From NCBI RefSeq assembly GCF_904846695.1, contig NZ_CAJHBR010000005.1, positions 62,001 through 126,000 on the forward strand: DNA of 64,000 nt, written 5' to 3'. This DNA is from Psychrobacter urativorans (GTDB lineage: Bacteria; Pseudomonadota; Gammaproteobacteria; Pseudomonadales; Moraxellaceae). The notes beneath the pieces were generated by a model, which saw only the letters and a list, made by a program, of their open reading frames with translations, ran no database searches and was not told the origin of the DNA. Made by a program: the position numbers and the translations under genes. This document shows, in pieces, positions 27,567-38,420 of the stretch (within the stretch, counting starts at the first letter, position 1; every line of letters begins with the position of its first letter).

Positions 27567-28117
27567 TGAGCTTTATCTCTCAGCTTTTCGTGAGAAAAAG
27601 TGGTAGTAATATAGATAATGCTTTGTCAGATCATAAATTATTTTCTAGCAATATGAGTGATAAAAATAAGCAAAACTTTGATAAGTCATGGAATGCTGTA
27701 TTACAAGAGTTCCAAAACAAATACATTCAGTATTTATCAAAGTTATCCGCTAAACAACGCTGGGATTTCGCTTATATTCTTTTGAGCAATTTTAATGAAG
27801 AATTACCGTTTGATTTATTAGAAGATATTATTCGTGATATTCCATTGATACATACCCGTACTTTAGACTCAGACATTATTGAAATAATGTTAAAGGATAT
27901 AGAAACAGCAAAGTATGAATACGGATTTACGATTAGTGAATTAGGAAGGTTTTCTGAATTATTAGCTAAAAACTCAGAGTTATCTCTCAAACAAACTTTT
28001 GCTGTAATTGGACATGCGCTAGAAGTTGGATTATCTAATTATTCGTATTCATCAAATGAATTTATAGAGTTTTTAGCCTGTCTTGATATTGCTCTTGAAA
28101 AGATTAATATTAAGTAA
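27566..28117 (+). CDS. AT-rich orphan gene between carA and carB
   Basis: A protein of 183 residues, starting with GTG that overlaps the carA stop (TAG then TGA) by one base; AGG lies about 8 bases before it. An internal ATG at 27653 lacks a ribosome binding site. The protein is soluble, acidic, predicted all-helical, with an N-terminal Phe/Gln region and no motif I recognise. Codon use and AT content are visibly different from carA and carB. It may be a recent insertion into the operon, possibly an immunity- or stress-type protein, but that is a guess. No terminator follows it. Confidence 0.65.
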   Translation: MSFISQLFVRKSGSNIDNALSDHKLFSSNMSDKNKQNFDKSWNAVLQEFQNKYIQYLSKLSAKQRWDFAYILLSNFNEELPFDLLEDIIRDIPLIHTRTLDSDIIEIMLKDIETAKYEYGFTISELGRFSELLAKNSELSLKQTFAVIGHALEVGLSNYSYSSNEFIEFLACLDIALEKINIK

Positions 28118-28269
28118 ATGATACTACTTAAAATTAAATAAAAATTATTTTAGTATTTAAAATCATTAAATCACATTGTCTTCAGAAGATTTTTAATTAT
28201 TTATAAATCTTGTTGCTTACCCAAACATCATACAAATATAAACTCGCCAAAATAGGACTTAAAAACATT

Positions 28270-31200
28270 ATGCCAAAACGTACCGACATAAAAAGTATTC
28301 TTATCATTGGCGCAGGCCCTATCGTTATCGGCCAAGCGTGTGAGTTCGATTATTCAGGCGCACAAGCGTGTAAAGCCCTAAAAGAAGAAGGCTATCGAGT
28401 CATCTTAGTCAACTCTAATCCAGCGACTATCATGACTGATCCTGCGATGGCTGATGCCACTTATATTGAGCCGATTACTTGGCAGACCGTTGAGCAAATT
28501 ATTGCTAAAGAGCGCCCTGATGCCATCCTACCAACGATGGGTGGTCAAACGGCTTTGAACTGTGCCTTAGAGTTAGATAAGCACGGCGTATTGACTAAAT
28601 ATAATTGCGAGTTGATTGGCGCGACCAAAGACTCAATCGAGATGGCAGAAGACCGCAACTTGTTTGATAAAGCTATGAAGCGTATTGGCCTTGAATGCCC
28701 TCGTGCTGAGACTGCTGAAACTATGGAAGAGGCCTTTGCTACCCAGGAAAAAATGGGCTATCCGTGCATCATCCGTCCCTCATTCACTATGGGCGGCTCA
28801 GGTGGCGGTATCGCTTATAACCGTGATGAATTTATCGAGATTTGTGAGCGTGGCTTTGACTTATCACCGAACCATCAGTTGCTGATTGATGAGTCGTTGA
28901 TAGGTTGGAAAGAATACGAGATGGAAGTGGTTCGTGACAAAAAAGACAACTGTATCATCATCTGTGCCATTGAAAACTTCGATCCGATGGGCGTGCATAC
29001 GGGCGACTCTATCACTGTTGCCCCAGCACAAACCTTGACCGATAAAGAATACCAAATCATGCGTAACGCCTCTTTGGCAGTACTGCGTGAGATCGGGGTA
29101 GAAACCGGTGGCTCTAACGTACAGTTCGGCATTAATCCTGATACTGGCCGCATGGTCGTCATCGAGATGAACCCACGCGTATCGCGCTCATCAGCATTGG
29201 CTTCAAAAGCTACTGGCTTTCCGATCGCCAAAATCGCCGCAAAACTAGCAGTCGGCTATACCCTAGATGAATTGCAAAACGATATTACTGGTGGCAAAAC
29301 TCCAGCGAGCTTCGAGCCCGCCCTCGATTATGTCGTCACTAAGATACCTAGATTTAACTTTGAAAAATTCCCACAAGCGGACAACGTGTTATCGACACAA
29401 ATGAAGTCAGTTGGTGAAGTGATGGCTATCGGCCGCAACTTCCAAGAGTCGATGCAAAAAGCCCTACGTGGCATGGAAACTGGCTCAGATGGTTTCGATG
29501 AACAAATCGACTTTGCGGCTATTAAAGATGGTCAACTTAGCGCTGATAAAGCTCGTAGTGAGATTACCAATCGTCTTACTATTCCAACGCCTGAACGCAT
29601 CTACTACGTGGCCGATGCCTTCCGTATTGGCATGAGCGTCGATGAAGTATTTAGCTTTACCAAAATTGACCCTTGGTTCTTAGTGCAAATCGAAGATATC
29701 GTTAACACTGAGGCGACTGTGAAAGCGCTAGGCTTTGGCGGCTTGACTGAGCAAAACCTACGTCGCTTTAAACGTAAAGGCTTATCAGACTTACGCTTAG
29801 CCAAACTACTAGGTATCTCCCAAAAGCAACTGCGTAAAAAACGTTGGGACTTAGGCGTGCACCCCGTCTACAAGCGGGTAGATACTTGTGCTGCAGAGTT
29901 TGAGACTAGCACCGCTTACATGTACTCTACTTATGATAGCGAATGTGAAGCCAAACCAACAGACAAGAAAAAAATCATGGTTATCGGTAGTGGTCCTAAC
30001 CGTATTGGCCAAGGTATCGAGTTTGACTATTGCTGTGTGCACGCCGCCCTTGCCATGCGTGAAGACGGTTATGAGACCATTATGGTTAACTGTAACCCTG
30101 AAACGGTTTCAACCGATTATGACATCTCAGATCGTCTGTACTTCGAGCCAATTACTTTAGAGGATGTGTTAGAAATCGTCCGTATCGAAAAGCCTGATGG
30201 CGTCATCGTCCAGTTCGGTGGTCAAACCCCGTTGAAATTGGCCCGTGCTTTAGAGGCCGCTGGGGTCAAAATCATCGGCACTAGCCCTGATGCGATTGAC
30301 CGCGCTGAAGATCGTGAGCGCTTCCAACACATGATTGAGCAATTGAATCTTGTACAGCCAACTAATGCTTTAGCGACTAGCTTAGAAGATGGTTTAGTCA
30401 AAGCCAAAGATGTCGGTTATCCCTTAGTAGTACGCCCATCCTATGTATTGGGCGGCCGTGCGATGGAGATCGTTTATAACGAAGACGAGCTCAGACACTA
30501 TCTACGTACTGCCGTGCAAGCCTCTAACGAGGCGCCAGTACTACTGGATCGCTTCTTAGACGATGCAATCGAAGTCGATGTCGACTGTATTTGTGACGGC
30601 ACTGATGTGGTGATTGGCGGTATCATGCAGCATATCGAACAAGCGGGCGTGCACTCTGGAGACTCAGCGTGTTCGCTACCGCCTTACTCATTATCAGAAG
30701 AGTTATGTGATGTGATGCGTGAGCAAACGGTAGCCATGGCCAAAGAGCTTGGTGTGGTTGGCTTGATGAACGTTCAGTTCGCGGTAAAAGGCGAAACGGT
30801 TTATATCTTAGAAGTCAATCCGCGCGCGGCACGTACAGTTCCTTTCGTTTCTAAGTGTATCGGTACTTCATTAGCGAAAGTCGCAGCTCGTTGTATGGCG
30901 GGCACTTCCCTAAAAGATCAGGGCTTTACTAGAGAAATCGTTCCTGCATTTTTTGCGGTAAAAGAAGCGGTATTCCCTTTTGCTAAATTCCCAGGTGTTG
31001 ACCCTATTTTGAGCCCTGAGATGAAGTCTACTGGCGAAGTGATGGGCGTAGGTAAAACCTTTGGCGAAGCTTTTTATAAGGCGGTTATCGGTAGTAATGA
31101 GCGCTTGCCGGGCCTACCTATTGAAGGCGAGAGCAAAACTGTATTTATCTCAGTACGTGATAGTGATAAGCAACAAGTAGTACCTATCGCTCGTCAGTTA

Positions 31201-31548
31201 ATTGACTTTGGCTTTAATATTGTCACGACTACTGGTACTCAAAAAATATTAGTGGCCAACGGTATTGAGTGCAAGCAAATCAATAAAGTTACTCAAGGGC
31301 GCCCACATATCGTTGATGCTTTAAAAAATGGCAACATTGATATCATTATTAACACTACCGAAGGCAAGCAAGCGCAAGAGGATTCTTTCTCTATTCGTCG
31401 TAGTGCCCTGCAAGGCAAAGTGTTCTATGTGACCACTTTAGGGGCGGCCGATGCGGTCTGCAAATCTTACGCTATCGACTTACCATTCGAGGTTTATAAA
31501 CTGCAAGATTTACATCAGCAAGCAAAGCCTATTGACGTAGCTGAATAA
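28270..31548 (+). CDS. carB: Carbamoyl-phosphate synthase large subunit
   Basis: A protein of 1092 residues. Two homologous ATP-grasp halves (about 1-400 and 560-930) build carbamoyl phosphate from bicarbonate, ammonia and two ATP; the C-terminal MGS domain carries allosteric sites. Motifs: [17 protein letters not shown] at the start of the first half, [15 protein letters not shown] at the start of the second. The frame is open upstream to 28210, but [14 protein letters not shown] at 28270 is the family start, with AGGA about 12 bases upstream. Separated from carA by the orphan gene and a 152-base AT-rich gap. Confidence 0.97.
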   Translation: MPKRTDIKSILIIGAGPIVIGQACEFDYSGAQACKALKEEGYRVILVNSNPATIMTDPAMADATYIEPITWQTVEQIIAKERPDAILPTMGGQTALNCALELDKHGVLTKYNCELIGATKDSIEMAEDRNLFDKAMKRIGLECPRAETAETMEEAFATQEKMGYPCIIRPSFTMGGSGGGIAYNRDEFIEICERGFDLSPNHQLLIDESLIGWKEYEMEVVRDKKDNCIIICAIENFDPMGVHTGDSITVAPAQTLTDKEYQIMRNASLAVLREIGVETGGSNVQFGINPDTGRMVVIEMNPRVSRSSALASKATGFPIAKIAAKLAVGYTLDELQNDITGGKTPASFEPALDYVVTKIPRFNFEKFPQADNVLSTQMKSVGEVMAIGRNFQESMQKALRGMETGSDGFDEQIDFAAIKDGQLSADKARSEITNRLTIPTPERIYYVADAFRIGMSVDEVFSFTKIDPWFLVQIEDIVNTEATVKALGFGGLTEQNLRRFKRKGLSDLRLAKLLGISQKQLRKKRWDLGVHPVYKRVDTCAAEFETSTAYMYSTYDSECEAKPTDKKKIMVIGSGPNRIGQGIEFDYCCVHAALAMREDGYETIMVNCNPETVSTDYDISDRLYFEPITLEDVLEIVRIEKPDGVIVQFGGQTPLKLARALEAAGVKIIGTSPDAIDRAEDRERFQHMIEQLNLVQPTNALATSLEDGLVKAKDVGYPLVVRPSYVLGGRAMEIVYNEDELRHYLRTAVQASNEAPVLLDRFLDDAIEVDVDCICDGTDVVIGGIMQHIEQAGVHSGDSACSLPPYSLSEELCDVMREQTVAMAKELGVVGLMNVQFAVKGETVYILEVNPRAARTVPFVSKCIGTSLAKVAARCMAGTSLKDQGFTREIVPAFFAVKEAVFPFAKFPGVDPILSPEMKSTGEVMGVGKTFGEAFYKAVIGSNERLPGLPIEGESKTVFISVRDSDKQQVVPIARQLIDFGFNIVTTTGTQKILVANGIECKQINKVTQGRPHIVDALKNGNIDIIINTTEGKQAQEDSFSIRRSALQGKVFYVTTLGAADAVCKSYAIDLPFEVYKLQDLHQQAKPIDVAE

Positions 31549-31611
31549 ATTCAGTAAATTAGACTTAACTACCTAGCTTAGTAATAGCTAGTAATCGATA
31601 ATTAATTATAG

Positions 31612-31645
31612 AAGCATAGTGGCCTCACTGCTACTATGCTTTTTA
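31612..31645 (+). terminator. Terminator after carB
   Basis: AAGCATAGT pairs perfectly with ACTATGCTT around 12 bases and runs into TTT, 63 bases past the carB stop and before greA. Confidence 0.85.
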
Positions 31646-31790
31646 TTATCCACTCATATTGTGTACTGTCTAAGTGGGTGCTATCTAGCCACTCAAACCT
31701 TAGGCATACCAACATTTTATAATACTTATAATAATGCCCACATCGTCTCCATAAGAGATGGTGTGCTGTTATTGGTTTAAGGAAAAAAAT

Positions 31791-32267
31791 ATGCAACGTT
31801 ATCCCATGACTCCGCAAGGACACGAAGCTTTAGAAGTCGAACTAAAACAGCTAAAAAGTGTCGATCGTCCACGCATCACCGCCTCTATCGCTGAAGCTCG
31901 CGAACACGGCGATTTAAAAGAAAACGCTGAATACCACGCTGCCCGTGAGCAGCAAGGATTTTGCGAAGCCCGTATCCGTGACATCGAAGCCAAGCTTGGT
32001 GGCGCTCAAGTTATCGATCCTGCTACTTTAAAGAATGACGGCCGTGTGGTATTTGGGGTGACTGTAGTCATAGAAAATATGGACACCGAAGAAGAAAAGC
32101 AGTACAAAATCGTTGGTGATGATGAAGCTGACTTTAAAGCAGGCAAAATCTCTGTTAACTCGCCTATCGCTCGCGGTTTGATTGGCAAATTTGAAGGCGA
32201 TGAAGTGCGTATCGAAACCCCAAAAGGTGTCGTTGAATATGAGTTAATGAAAGTTATTTATAACTAA
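31791..32267 (+). CDS. greA: Transcription elongation factor GreA
   Basis: A protein of 158 residues, the E. coli length. It rescues backtracked RNA polymerase by stimulating transcript cleavage. N-terminal coiled coil with the acidic tip ([20 protein letters not shown]) and C-terminal globular domain ([16 protein letters not shown]). The frame opens at 31758, but AAGGA precedes the ATG at 31791 and the length then matches the family. The stop overlaps the end of the convergent cobA gene by 14 bases. Confidence 0.96.
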   Translation: MQRYPMTPQGHEALEVELKQLKSVDRPRITASIAEAREHGDLKENAEYHAAREQQGFCEARIRDIEAKLGGAQVIDPATLKNDGRVVFGVTVVIENMDTEEEKQYKIVGDDEADFKAGKISVNSPIARGLIGKFEGDEVRIETPKGVVEYELMKVIYN

Positions 32268-33162
32268 ATGACTTAAGGCTGCCAAGGTTATAAGCTGCCA
32301 ACTCATAATGCAAAGTGACTACATCACCCATAATAAGTAACGCCGGCGTAGGTAGTTTGGCCAATGCTTGTTGCTCAGCAATACTACTAAGCTTACCAAT
32401 AAGTATCTGCTGAGTGGGCAAGCTGGCATGACTAATAATAGCAAAAGGTGTCTCACTATCTCGTCCGGCCTTTATAAGACCTTGGGTTAGCTGAGCCAAG
32501 CGCTGCAATCCCATATAAAAAACAACCGTTTGGGTGCTATCTAATAACTCTTCATAGTCCTCGTTGGCGCCGCCTGTTTTTTTGCATGCGGTAACGAATT
32601 TGACCGACTGCGCATAGTCGCGATGGGTTAAGGGAATCCCTACTCGGCTAGCGGCGGCACTTGCTGCCGTAATGCCTGGAATAGACTCAAAATGGATGCC
32701 ATGACGCACCACTTCTTGTAACTCTTCACCACCCCGCCCAAAGATAAAAGGATCACCGCCTTTGAGTCTGACTACTTTTTTATTAGCTAGCGCATGCTTG
32801 ACTAGTAACTCGTTGATACCGGCTTGCGGTATGGCATGAGTACCACAGCGTTTGCCGACGAATATCTTTTCTGCACTCATCGCGCACATATCCAAAATGT
32901 CTTCAGATACTAAGCTGTCATAAAGCACCACGTCCGCGCTTTGCATCACTCGCAGTGCTTTTAGGGTTAATAGCTCAGGGTCACCAGATCCTGCTCCGAC
33001 TAAATGTACCGTACCTACCTGTCTAGCGCTCGGTGAAGCATTTTTACTCGATGATAGACTAGATTTACTAAAGCTTAGTGTCATAATCTCCGCCCGTTCA
33101 GCAGTAACACTAGCCGAATACTCAGATGGTATAGTGGGGGTAGAGGCCGATAAATCAGTCAT
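32254..33162 (-). CDS. cobA: Uroporphyrinogen-III C-methyltransferase
   Basis: A protein of 302 residues. It methylates uroporphyrinogen III twice to precorrin-2, the first step to siroheme, the cofactor of nitrite reductase NirB. Signature: [35 protein letters not shown], and [13 protein letters not shown]. It lacks the CysG N-terminal dehydrogenase/chelatase domain, so other enzymes must finish siroheme. The first in-frame ATG is 33186, but AGGAG lies 8 bases before the ATG at 33162, so 33162 is preferred. The N-terminal 50 residues are low-complexity. It is the last gene of the nitrate unit. Confidence 0.94.
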   Translation of the reverse strand: MTDLSASTPTIPSEYSASVTAERAEIMTLSFSKSSLSSSKNASPSARQVGTVHLVGAGSGDPELLTLKALRVMQSADVVLYDSLVSEDILDMCAMSAEKIFVGKRCGTHAIPQAGINELLVKHALANKKVVRLKGGDPFIFGRGGEELQEVVRHGIHFESIPGITAASAAASRVGIPLTHRDYAQSVKFVTACKKTGGANEDYEELLDSTQTVVFYMGLQRLAQLTQGLIKAGRDSETPFAIISHASLPTQQILIGKLSSIAEQQALAKLPTPALLIMGDVVTLHYELAAYNLGSLKSFSYK

Positions 33163-33323
33163 GTTAATAGCTCCTAATAATGCCATTCATAAAGCTCAGT
33201 AAAATCCTTGCCAGTAGCCAAAGAGACCTTAGTATAGTAATAAGCAGAGTGAGTCGTCTCTAATAAAATGCAATTGCTATGCCATGCTATAAGTATGAAA
33301 CTCCCTACTTTTGGTAGCGTCAG

Positions 33324-36300
33324 TTATCCATACTCTGCTATTAGCCTATTGATCTGACTCACGCAAGATCCACAATTGGTCCCTGCTGCACACTGTTTGC
33401 CGATTGCTACTGCAGTGCTACAAGCCTGCTTAGTGATCGCCTCAATGATTCTATTTTTGCCAACCGACATGCAAGAACATATCATCGGCCCTGGATCAAC
33501 ATAACCGCTAGCCGGTCGGCCAGCCAATAGCCATTTATAACGCAGGTCAGCTGGAATATCACTAGTACTTAAAAAACAGCTGTCAAGCCAATGGCATACT
33601 GGTAGCTGCGCTAATGAGGGAGCAAAATATATGGCCATTATTAGCCGTTCACTGGGCTCAACTGCCTGTAGCATCTCTGAGTCTGCTGTTTTATTATCCT
33701 GACTTTGGGTCAAAACAAAGTTTAGTTGCCTTTGCTGCGGACTCACTATAAAGGCACTACTGAACGAAGTTGTCATCTTAACGTCGTCAGTTAATGAAGC
33801 GGCTTCTTTAGATACAGTAAGCTCAGCTTGTATTGGCTTAGTCACTGGTGCCTCTACTGGTAAAAGCGTCTGTAGATTTTTTATAAACTGTTGCCAAAAC
33901 TCCGAATCAACTAGCTGCTGCGCCATACTGGCAACGGGACTGGCTAAGTTAATCAGCACGCTGTTGGCTTGATGGTTAAGGCTCCAAGTCAAGGCTGGTA
34001 ATGATAAGGACTCATTGAGAGGCTTACAGTTAGGCCACGCCCTTACCTTTGGAATCGTATTGACGCGTTGAGCCTCAAAAGCCGCTAACATAGCCCTTAG
34101 CTGCTCCATAATGGTATCTTGCCACTCAGGATGCACCAAAATCTTGCCAAACGTCTGCATAGGTACTGGACGAATACTGATCGCTGAATTTTTTAGTTCA
34201 GGTTGGCCGGAGTGCGGATCAACCACCGTAGGAATGAGCGTGCCAACGCGAGCATAGCTTGCAAAAGCATCACTCCAGTGCATTGGCATAAAGGCATCAC
34301 CAATACGCATACTATCGCTAATAGCAACTTGTGCCAGCACCTTGCTATTATGCTCTGACTGAGCGCTCGTTTTGTTAGCCGCCCTGCTATCTTGGTACCT
34401 TGCACAAAGTCGTACAAAATCCGCATTTTTAAGGTTTAATAGCTCAGCATCGTTAGGGTGTAAAGTGAGTGTTGGCACGGCTTGATGCTGATTGAGCTGA
34501 GCCACTAATCCTGTTCGTGTCATAGTATGCCATTGATCACGTAATCGCCCAGTAATAAGGCGCAAATCAATACTAGGTAAATCAGCAAGGCTTGCTTGGT
34601 GCGCGTCACTACTATGTGGGTAGGGTTTAATTGTAGGCTTGCTAGTAACTTGACGTTTGCCTTGATGCAAATGGGGTAAGCTTGGTGTATTAGAACAAGT
34701 AATAGCAATTAGGGTGGTTTTAGGGTTATAAGTGTCACTAATGCTTAGGTGACTAGATTGAAGGTTTTTGGTAGCGGGCGACTCATTCATCGCTATACGT
34801 GGCCCTCCCCATTGAAAAGGAGTCATAGACTCATAGCTGTCGATACTTAGCGCACTTGATGAGGATACTTCACCCTGATAATGATGGCTATCCTCTGCTG
34901 CTATGCCTAAGGCTAATAGCTCTTTGGCCAGATTAAGGTAACGCGGCTGAGGGTTATTCGAGCGGTGCTGGCTAGGTTTATTGTTATAAGCGGTCAGTGC
35001 TACGTGCTCATTAAATATCTCACTTTCATGCTGATAATCAAACCCTGCTAAACCCATGCGTTTGGCCACTTGTGATAATATCCACCAATCCGGTTTTGCC
35101 ATGCCTGCTGCGCTGACTAGGGAGCGTTGGCGAGATATGCGCCGTTCTGAATTGGTCACCGTACCGGATTTTTCGCCCCACCCTTGAGCGGGTAACACAA
35201 TGTCAGCGCATTTTAGAGTATCGCTATCTTTGGAGCAGTCGGAGACAATAACCAAATCGCACTCAGCCAAGGCCTGACGGAACTTATCGGCCTCAGGTAA
35301 GCTGACTACCGGATTGGTCACCATGATCCAAATAGCTTTAATACGCCCATCCATAATGGCATCAGCAGCGTCACAGGCTTTGATCCCAACTTTGGGGTTG
35401 ATTGGTTGTGGCGCTTTCCAAAAGTCTGCTACTAGTTGACGATGATCAGCATTCTCTAAGTCTAGATGCGCGGCCAGTAAGTTCGCCAGTGCCCCGACTT
35501 CACGTCCGCCCATCGCATTCGGCTGACCGGTGAGTGAGAAAGGACTGGCGCCCACTTTTCCTACACGTCCGGTGAATAAGTGGCTATTAATAATAGCATT
35601 AACCTTGTCAGTACCATCTTTAGACTGATTAACACCCATACTAAATGCTGTGACTGTTTTATTATTAGCAGCGACTAGCTGATAGAACTGAAGAATAGAC
35701 TCTGCGGTTACTTGGCAGGCGTCAGAGACTCTATTAATACTCCAGTGCTTGGCGCTATATAAAGCTTCATCAACACCGCCGCTTTGCTCAACGTAGGCCT
35801 CATCACCGCAACCTTGTTGCTCAAGATAATGCAGCAACCCATTGTACAAGTGCGTATCACTACCAGCAGCAATCGGCAAATGCAAATCGGCAAACTCACA
35901 AGAGTCTGTGCGACGCGGATCAATCACTACCAGCTTTTTATTAGGGTTGGCTTTTTTGGCGGCTAAGAAGCGCCCGAATAAGATAGGATGGCACCAAGCC
36001 ATATTTGAGCCGACCAGCACTAACAAGTCACAGGCCTCCAGATCCTCATAATTACCAGGTACTAAGTCAGCACCAAAGGCACGTTTGTGTCCGGCGACCG
36101 CTGACGACATACACAATCGAGAGTTGGAGTCTATATTGTTATTACCAATAAAACCTTTTATAAACTTATTGGCGACATAATAATCCTCCGTCAGTAGCTG
36201 TCCTGAGACATAAAACATGATGCTGTCTCGCCCATGCTTTGAGATAATAGCCTTAAAGCGATTAGCAATATCCTCTAAGACCACATTCCAGTTAGTAGGC

Positions 36301-36713
36301 TTCATAATAGGCAGATCAACATCATCCCTTTCACTTGCCTGAAGTGCTACAGGCTGATGCTGCATCGATGCTAGTTTATTTTGGTAATAAGGGTGGGTTA
36401 GTCGGCGCTGATGCCCTAAGGTTTGTGCCAGCGCATTGCCTTTTGAGCACAGCTTACCAAAATTTGCAGGATGTGTAGGATCGCCCGTCACACTTACTAC
36501 TCCTAGCTCATCAACATGCGCCAATACCCCGCAGCCTACCCCGCAGTAAGGACAAGTGGTGCGTATAGTTTTAGTCTGCTTAGAGTCTTGGTTGTGCAGA
36601 GTAATGCGCTGCAATCCTTTGACTGCACTAGGCCCTGCATCAACTGGTGGGGTTTTACTAGGCGCTAGCGCTCTACTAGTAGATGAAGGCTTATCAGTAA
36701 CGGCCTGATTCAT
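33324..36713 (-). CDS. nasA: Assimilatory nitrate reductase, large catalytic subunit
   Basis: A protein of 1129 residues. It reduces nitrate to nitrite with bis-MGD molybdenum. N-terminal 4Fe-4S ligands Cys54, Cys57, Cys61 and Cys89 in CPYCGVGC and KLCSKGNAL. The Mo domain follows (about 130-620), then the cofactor-binding domain. The C-terminal BFD-type 2Fe-2S site has Cys1079, Cys1081, Cys1114 and Cys1117. Compared with usual NasA (about 870-900), extra length lies in a serine-rich segment around residues 590-700 and a second region before the Fe-S tail. The N-terminal 45 residues are additional. Its ATG overlaps the FAD oxidoreductase stop by 4 bases. Nitrate enters via the narK gene upstream. 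Confidence 0.95.
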   Translation of the reverse strand: MNQAVTDKPSSTSRALAPSKTPPVDAGPSAVKGLQRITLHNQDSKQTKTIRTTCPYCGVGCGVLAHVDELGVVSVTGDPTHPANFGKLCSKGNALAQTLGHQRRLTHPYYQNKLASMQHQPVALQASERDDVDLPIMKPTNWNVVLEDIANRFKAIISKHGRDSIMFYVSGQLLTEDYYVANKFIKGFIGNNNIDSNSRLCMSSAVAGHKRAFGADLVPGNYEDLEACDLLVLVGSNMAWCHPILFGRFLAAKKANPNKKLVVIDPRRTDSCEFADLHLPIAAGSDTHLYNGLLHYLEQQGCGDEAYVEQSGGVDEALYSAKHWSINRVSDACQVTAESILQFYQLVAANNKTVTAFSMGVNQSKDGTDKVNAIINSHLFTGRVGKVGASPFSLTGQPNAMGGREVGALANLLAAHLDLENADHRQLVADFWKAPQPINPKVGIKACDAADAIMDGRIKAIWIMVTNPVVSLPEADKFRQALAECDLVIVSDCSKDSDTLKCADIVLPAQGWGEKSGTVTNSERRISRQRSLVSAAGMAKPDWWILSQVAKRMGLAGFDYQHESEIFNEHVALTAYNNKPSQHRSNNPQPRYLNLAKELLALGIAAEDSHHYQGEVSSSSALSIDSYESMTPFQWGGPRIAMNESPATKNLQSSHLSISDTYNPKTTLIAITCSNTPSLPHLHQGKRQVTSKPTIKPYPHSSDAHQASLADLPSIDLRLITGRLRDQWHTMTRTGLVAQLNQHQAVPTLTLHPNDAELLNLKNADFVRLCARYQDSRAANKTSAQSEHNSKVLAQVAISDSMRIGDAFMPMHWSDAFASYARVGTLIPTVVDPHSGQPELKNSAISIRPVPMQTFGKILVHPEWQDTIMEQLRAMLAAFEAQRVNTIPKVRAWPNCKPLNESLSLPALTWSLNHQANSVLINLASPVASMAQQLVDSEFWQQFIKNLQTLLPVEAPVTKPIQAELTVSKEAASLTDDVKMTTSFSSAFIVSPQQRQLNFVLTQSQDNKTADSEMLQAVEPSERLIMAIYFAPSLAQLPVCHWLDSCFLSTSDIPADLRYKWLLAGRPASGYVDPGPMICSCMSVGKNRIIEAITKQACSTAVAIGKQCAAGTNCGSCVSQINRLIAEYG

Positions 36714-38311
36714 GATACTTCTCCTAGTGAGCCCGCTGCTTTTAACGCATTTTTTTGTACTGCTTGGTCTTGTAACGCATCTTCTTGATGGCTATTACGG
36801 TTGATAGCATGATTGTCATTGCAAGTATTATTGCTAGAGCCTGTATCTAAATCCAGCTCATTACTGACAATCATGTCGGTATCAACGGGATCGAGGTGGC
36901 AGTAAGCGGCGCCAAAGATCAAATATTGTTTTATGAGGGATATATCGCTACCTTCACTAATTAACTGGCTATAAAAAGGCCCTTCATCAACATCACCGTA
37001 CAGCACTGCACCAACTAGCTTTTGCTCTTTACAATAAAGACAGTGATAATGATTTAAGCTCCTTTGGTAATAAGTTATGGTTTCAATAGCCTGCTGTTCT
37101 TCTTCATCGAACTCGATTTGGCCCGCTGAAAAAGCAGCTATTCCTGATACTTTTAATTTTAATGATAATGGCTTACTTACAAAGGGTTGCCAGCTATCTG
37201 GTACCCATAAATTATGATCCGACAGCACTTTGGCGGCTGATAAAGGACTGGCATTCGATATTTTTGGACTTTTTAATACCGATACCAAAGTATCTACTTG
37301 CTGATTAATAGGCGTCACCATACCGAATAACTCACCGTCGAGCTCAACACATTCGCCAATGGCATAAACATCTTGGCAGCTAGTATGCATATAGCGATCT
37401 ACGATAATGCCCCGATTGACAACAAGGCCATTATCTTTAGCCAGCGTGGTATTGGGTATCACGCCTACTGCCATTACTATAAAATCAGCCGGTAAGGTGC
37501 GCCCATCTTTTAGTGCTAACCCACATACCTTGTTAGCATTGTTATTGTTTATGACGATACTCTCCGTGCTAGCAGCCAGCTCTAGCCCTATACTACGGCG
37601 GCTCAGTTCGGCCTGTAATAGCTTGGCTGCTGGCTCATCAAGTTGACGATTTAGGACATAATTGTCCACATGAACGACGGTCATATGTGCGCCCTGCGTG
37701 GTCAACGCACAGGCAGCCTCTAGTCCTAATGCCCCGCCGCCGATGACAATACCAGTCTTATTCTGATGGGCATATCGAGTTAAGGCTGTGACATCCGCCA
37801 AGTCTCGAAACACATGCACGCCAAGTGCTTTATGATTGTCAAAAGGGATAACTCGAGCGGTTGAGCCAGTAGCAATCACTAACTTGGCATAAGGGAGCGT
37901 TTGACCCTGTTGCAGCTTTATAAATTGCTGTTCAGTATTAATGCTGTCCACTGTAACGCCCGCTAACACGGTGATGCCTAACTGCTCATAGTCAGACACA
38001 GAGTACAGATAGGTGTCGCTAAAGGCGGTATCTCCTGCCAATACAGGCGATAACATAATACGGTTATAACCTACTTGCGGCTCTTTACTGATCAGAGTAA
38101 TGGGCAAAGGAGCCTCTATACTCTCTAAACCGGCGCTTGTTAGAGGCTCGCTTTGCTGCTGCGCTCGGGCCAACTCAATAGCAAACCGGCTACCGGCCAT
38201 GCCAGCACCAATAATCACAACGCCAGCATTGGAGCGATTGCTACGCATGGCGTTAGGTTTTTTGGCGCAGGATTTTATATTAGTAATTGATGGTTTTATA
38301 CAGAGCGACAT
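36710..38311 (-). CDS. FAD-dependent NAD(P)H oxidoreductase, nitrate reductase partner
   Basis: A protein of 533 residues. A pyridine-nucleotide disulfide-type fold with FAD site VVIIGAGMAGSRFA and NAD(P) site GIVIGGGALGLEAA, close to the N-terminal half of NirB and to NasB-type electron donors. It probably passes electrons from NAD(P)H to NasA. There is no 2Fe-2S tail of the NirB kind, only scattered cysteines (YHCLYCKEQK) late in the protein. TTG at 38335 is the earliest start; the ATG at 38311 with an AGGG box 10 bases upstream is preferred. The stop overlaps nasA by 4 bases, so the two are translationally coupled. Confidence 0.88.
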   Translation of the reverse strand: MSLCIKPSITNIKSCAKKPNAMRSNRSNAGVVIIGAGMAGSRFAIELARAQQQSEPLTSAGLESIEAPLPITLISKEPQVGYNRIMLSPVLAGDTAFSDTYLYSVSDYEQLGITVLAGVTVDSINTEQQFIKLQQGQTLPYAKLVIATGSTARVIPFDNHKALGVHVFRDLADVTALTRYAHQNKTGIVIGGGALGLEAACALTTQGAHMTVVHVDNYVLNRQLDEPAAKLLQAELSRRSIGLELAASTESIVINNNNANKVCGLALKDGRTLPADFIVMAVGVIPNTTLAKDNGLVVNRGIIVDRYMHTSCQDVYAIGECVELDGELFGMVTPINQQVDTLVSVLKSPKISNASPLSAAKVLSDHNLWVPDSWQPFVSKPLSLKLKVSGIAAFSAGQIEFDEEEQQAIETITYYQRSLNHYHCLYCKEQKLVGAVLYGDVDEGPFYSQLISEGSDISLIKQYLIFGAAYCHLDPVDTDMIVSNELDLDTGSSNNTCNDNHAINRNSHQEDALQDQAVQKNALKAAGSLGEVS

Positions 38312-38420
38312 AAGATTGGAGTCCCTAAGCCGCAAAATGCAGCATTAACTAAAATGACTAGTCAAAAAGTTACTTATATAGCTGGGCTCAGTGCTCCTGA
38401 TCAAGGCAGTCTAATCAAGG

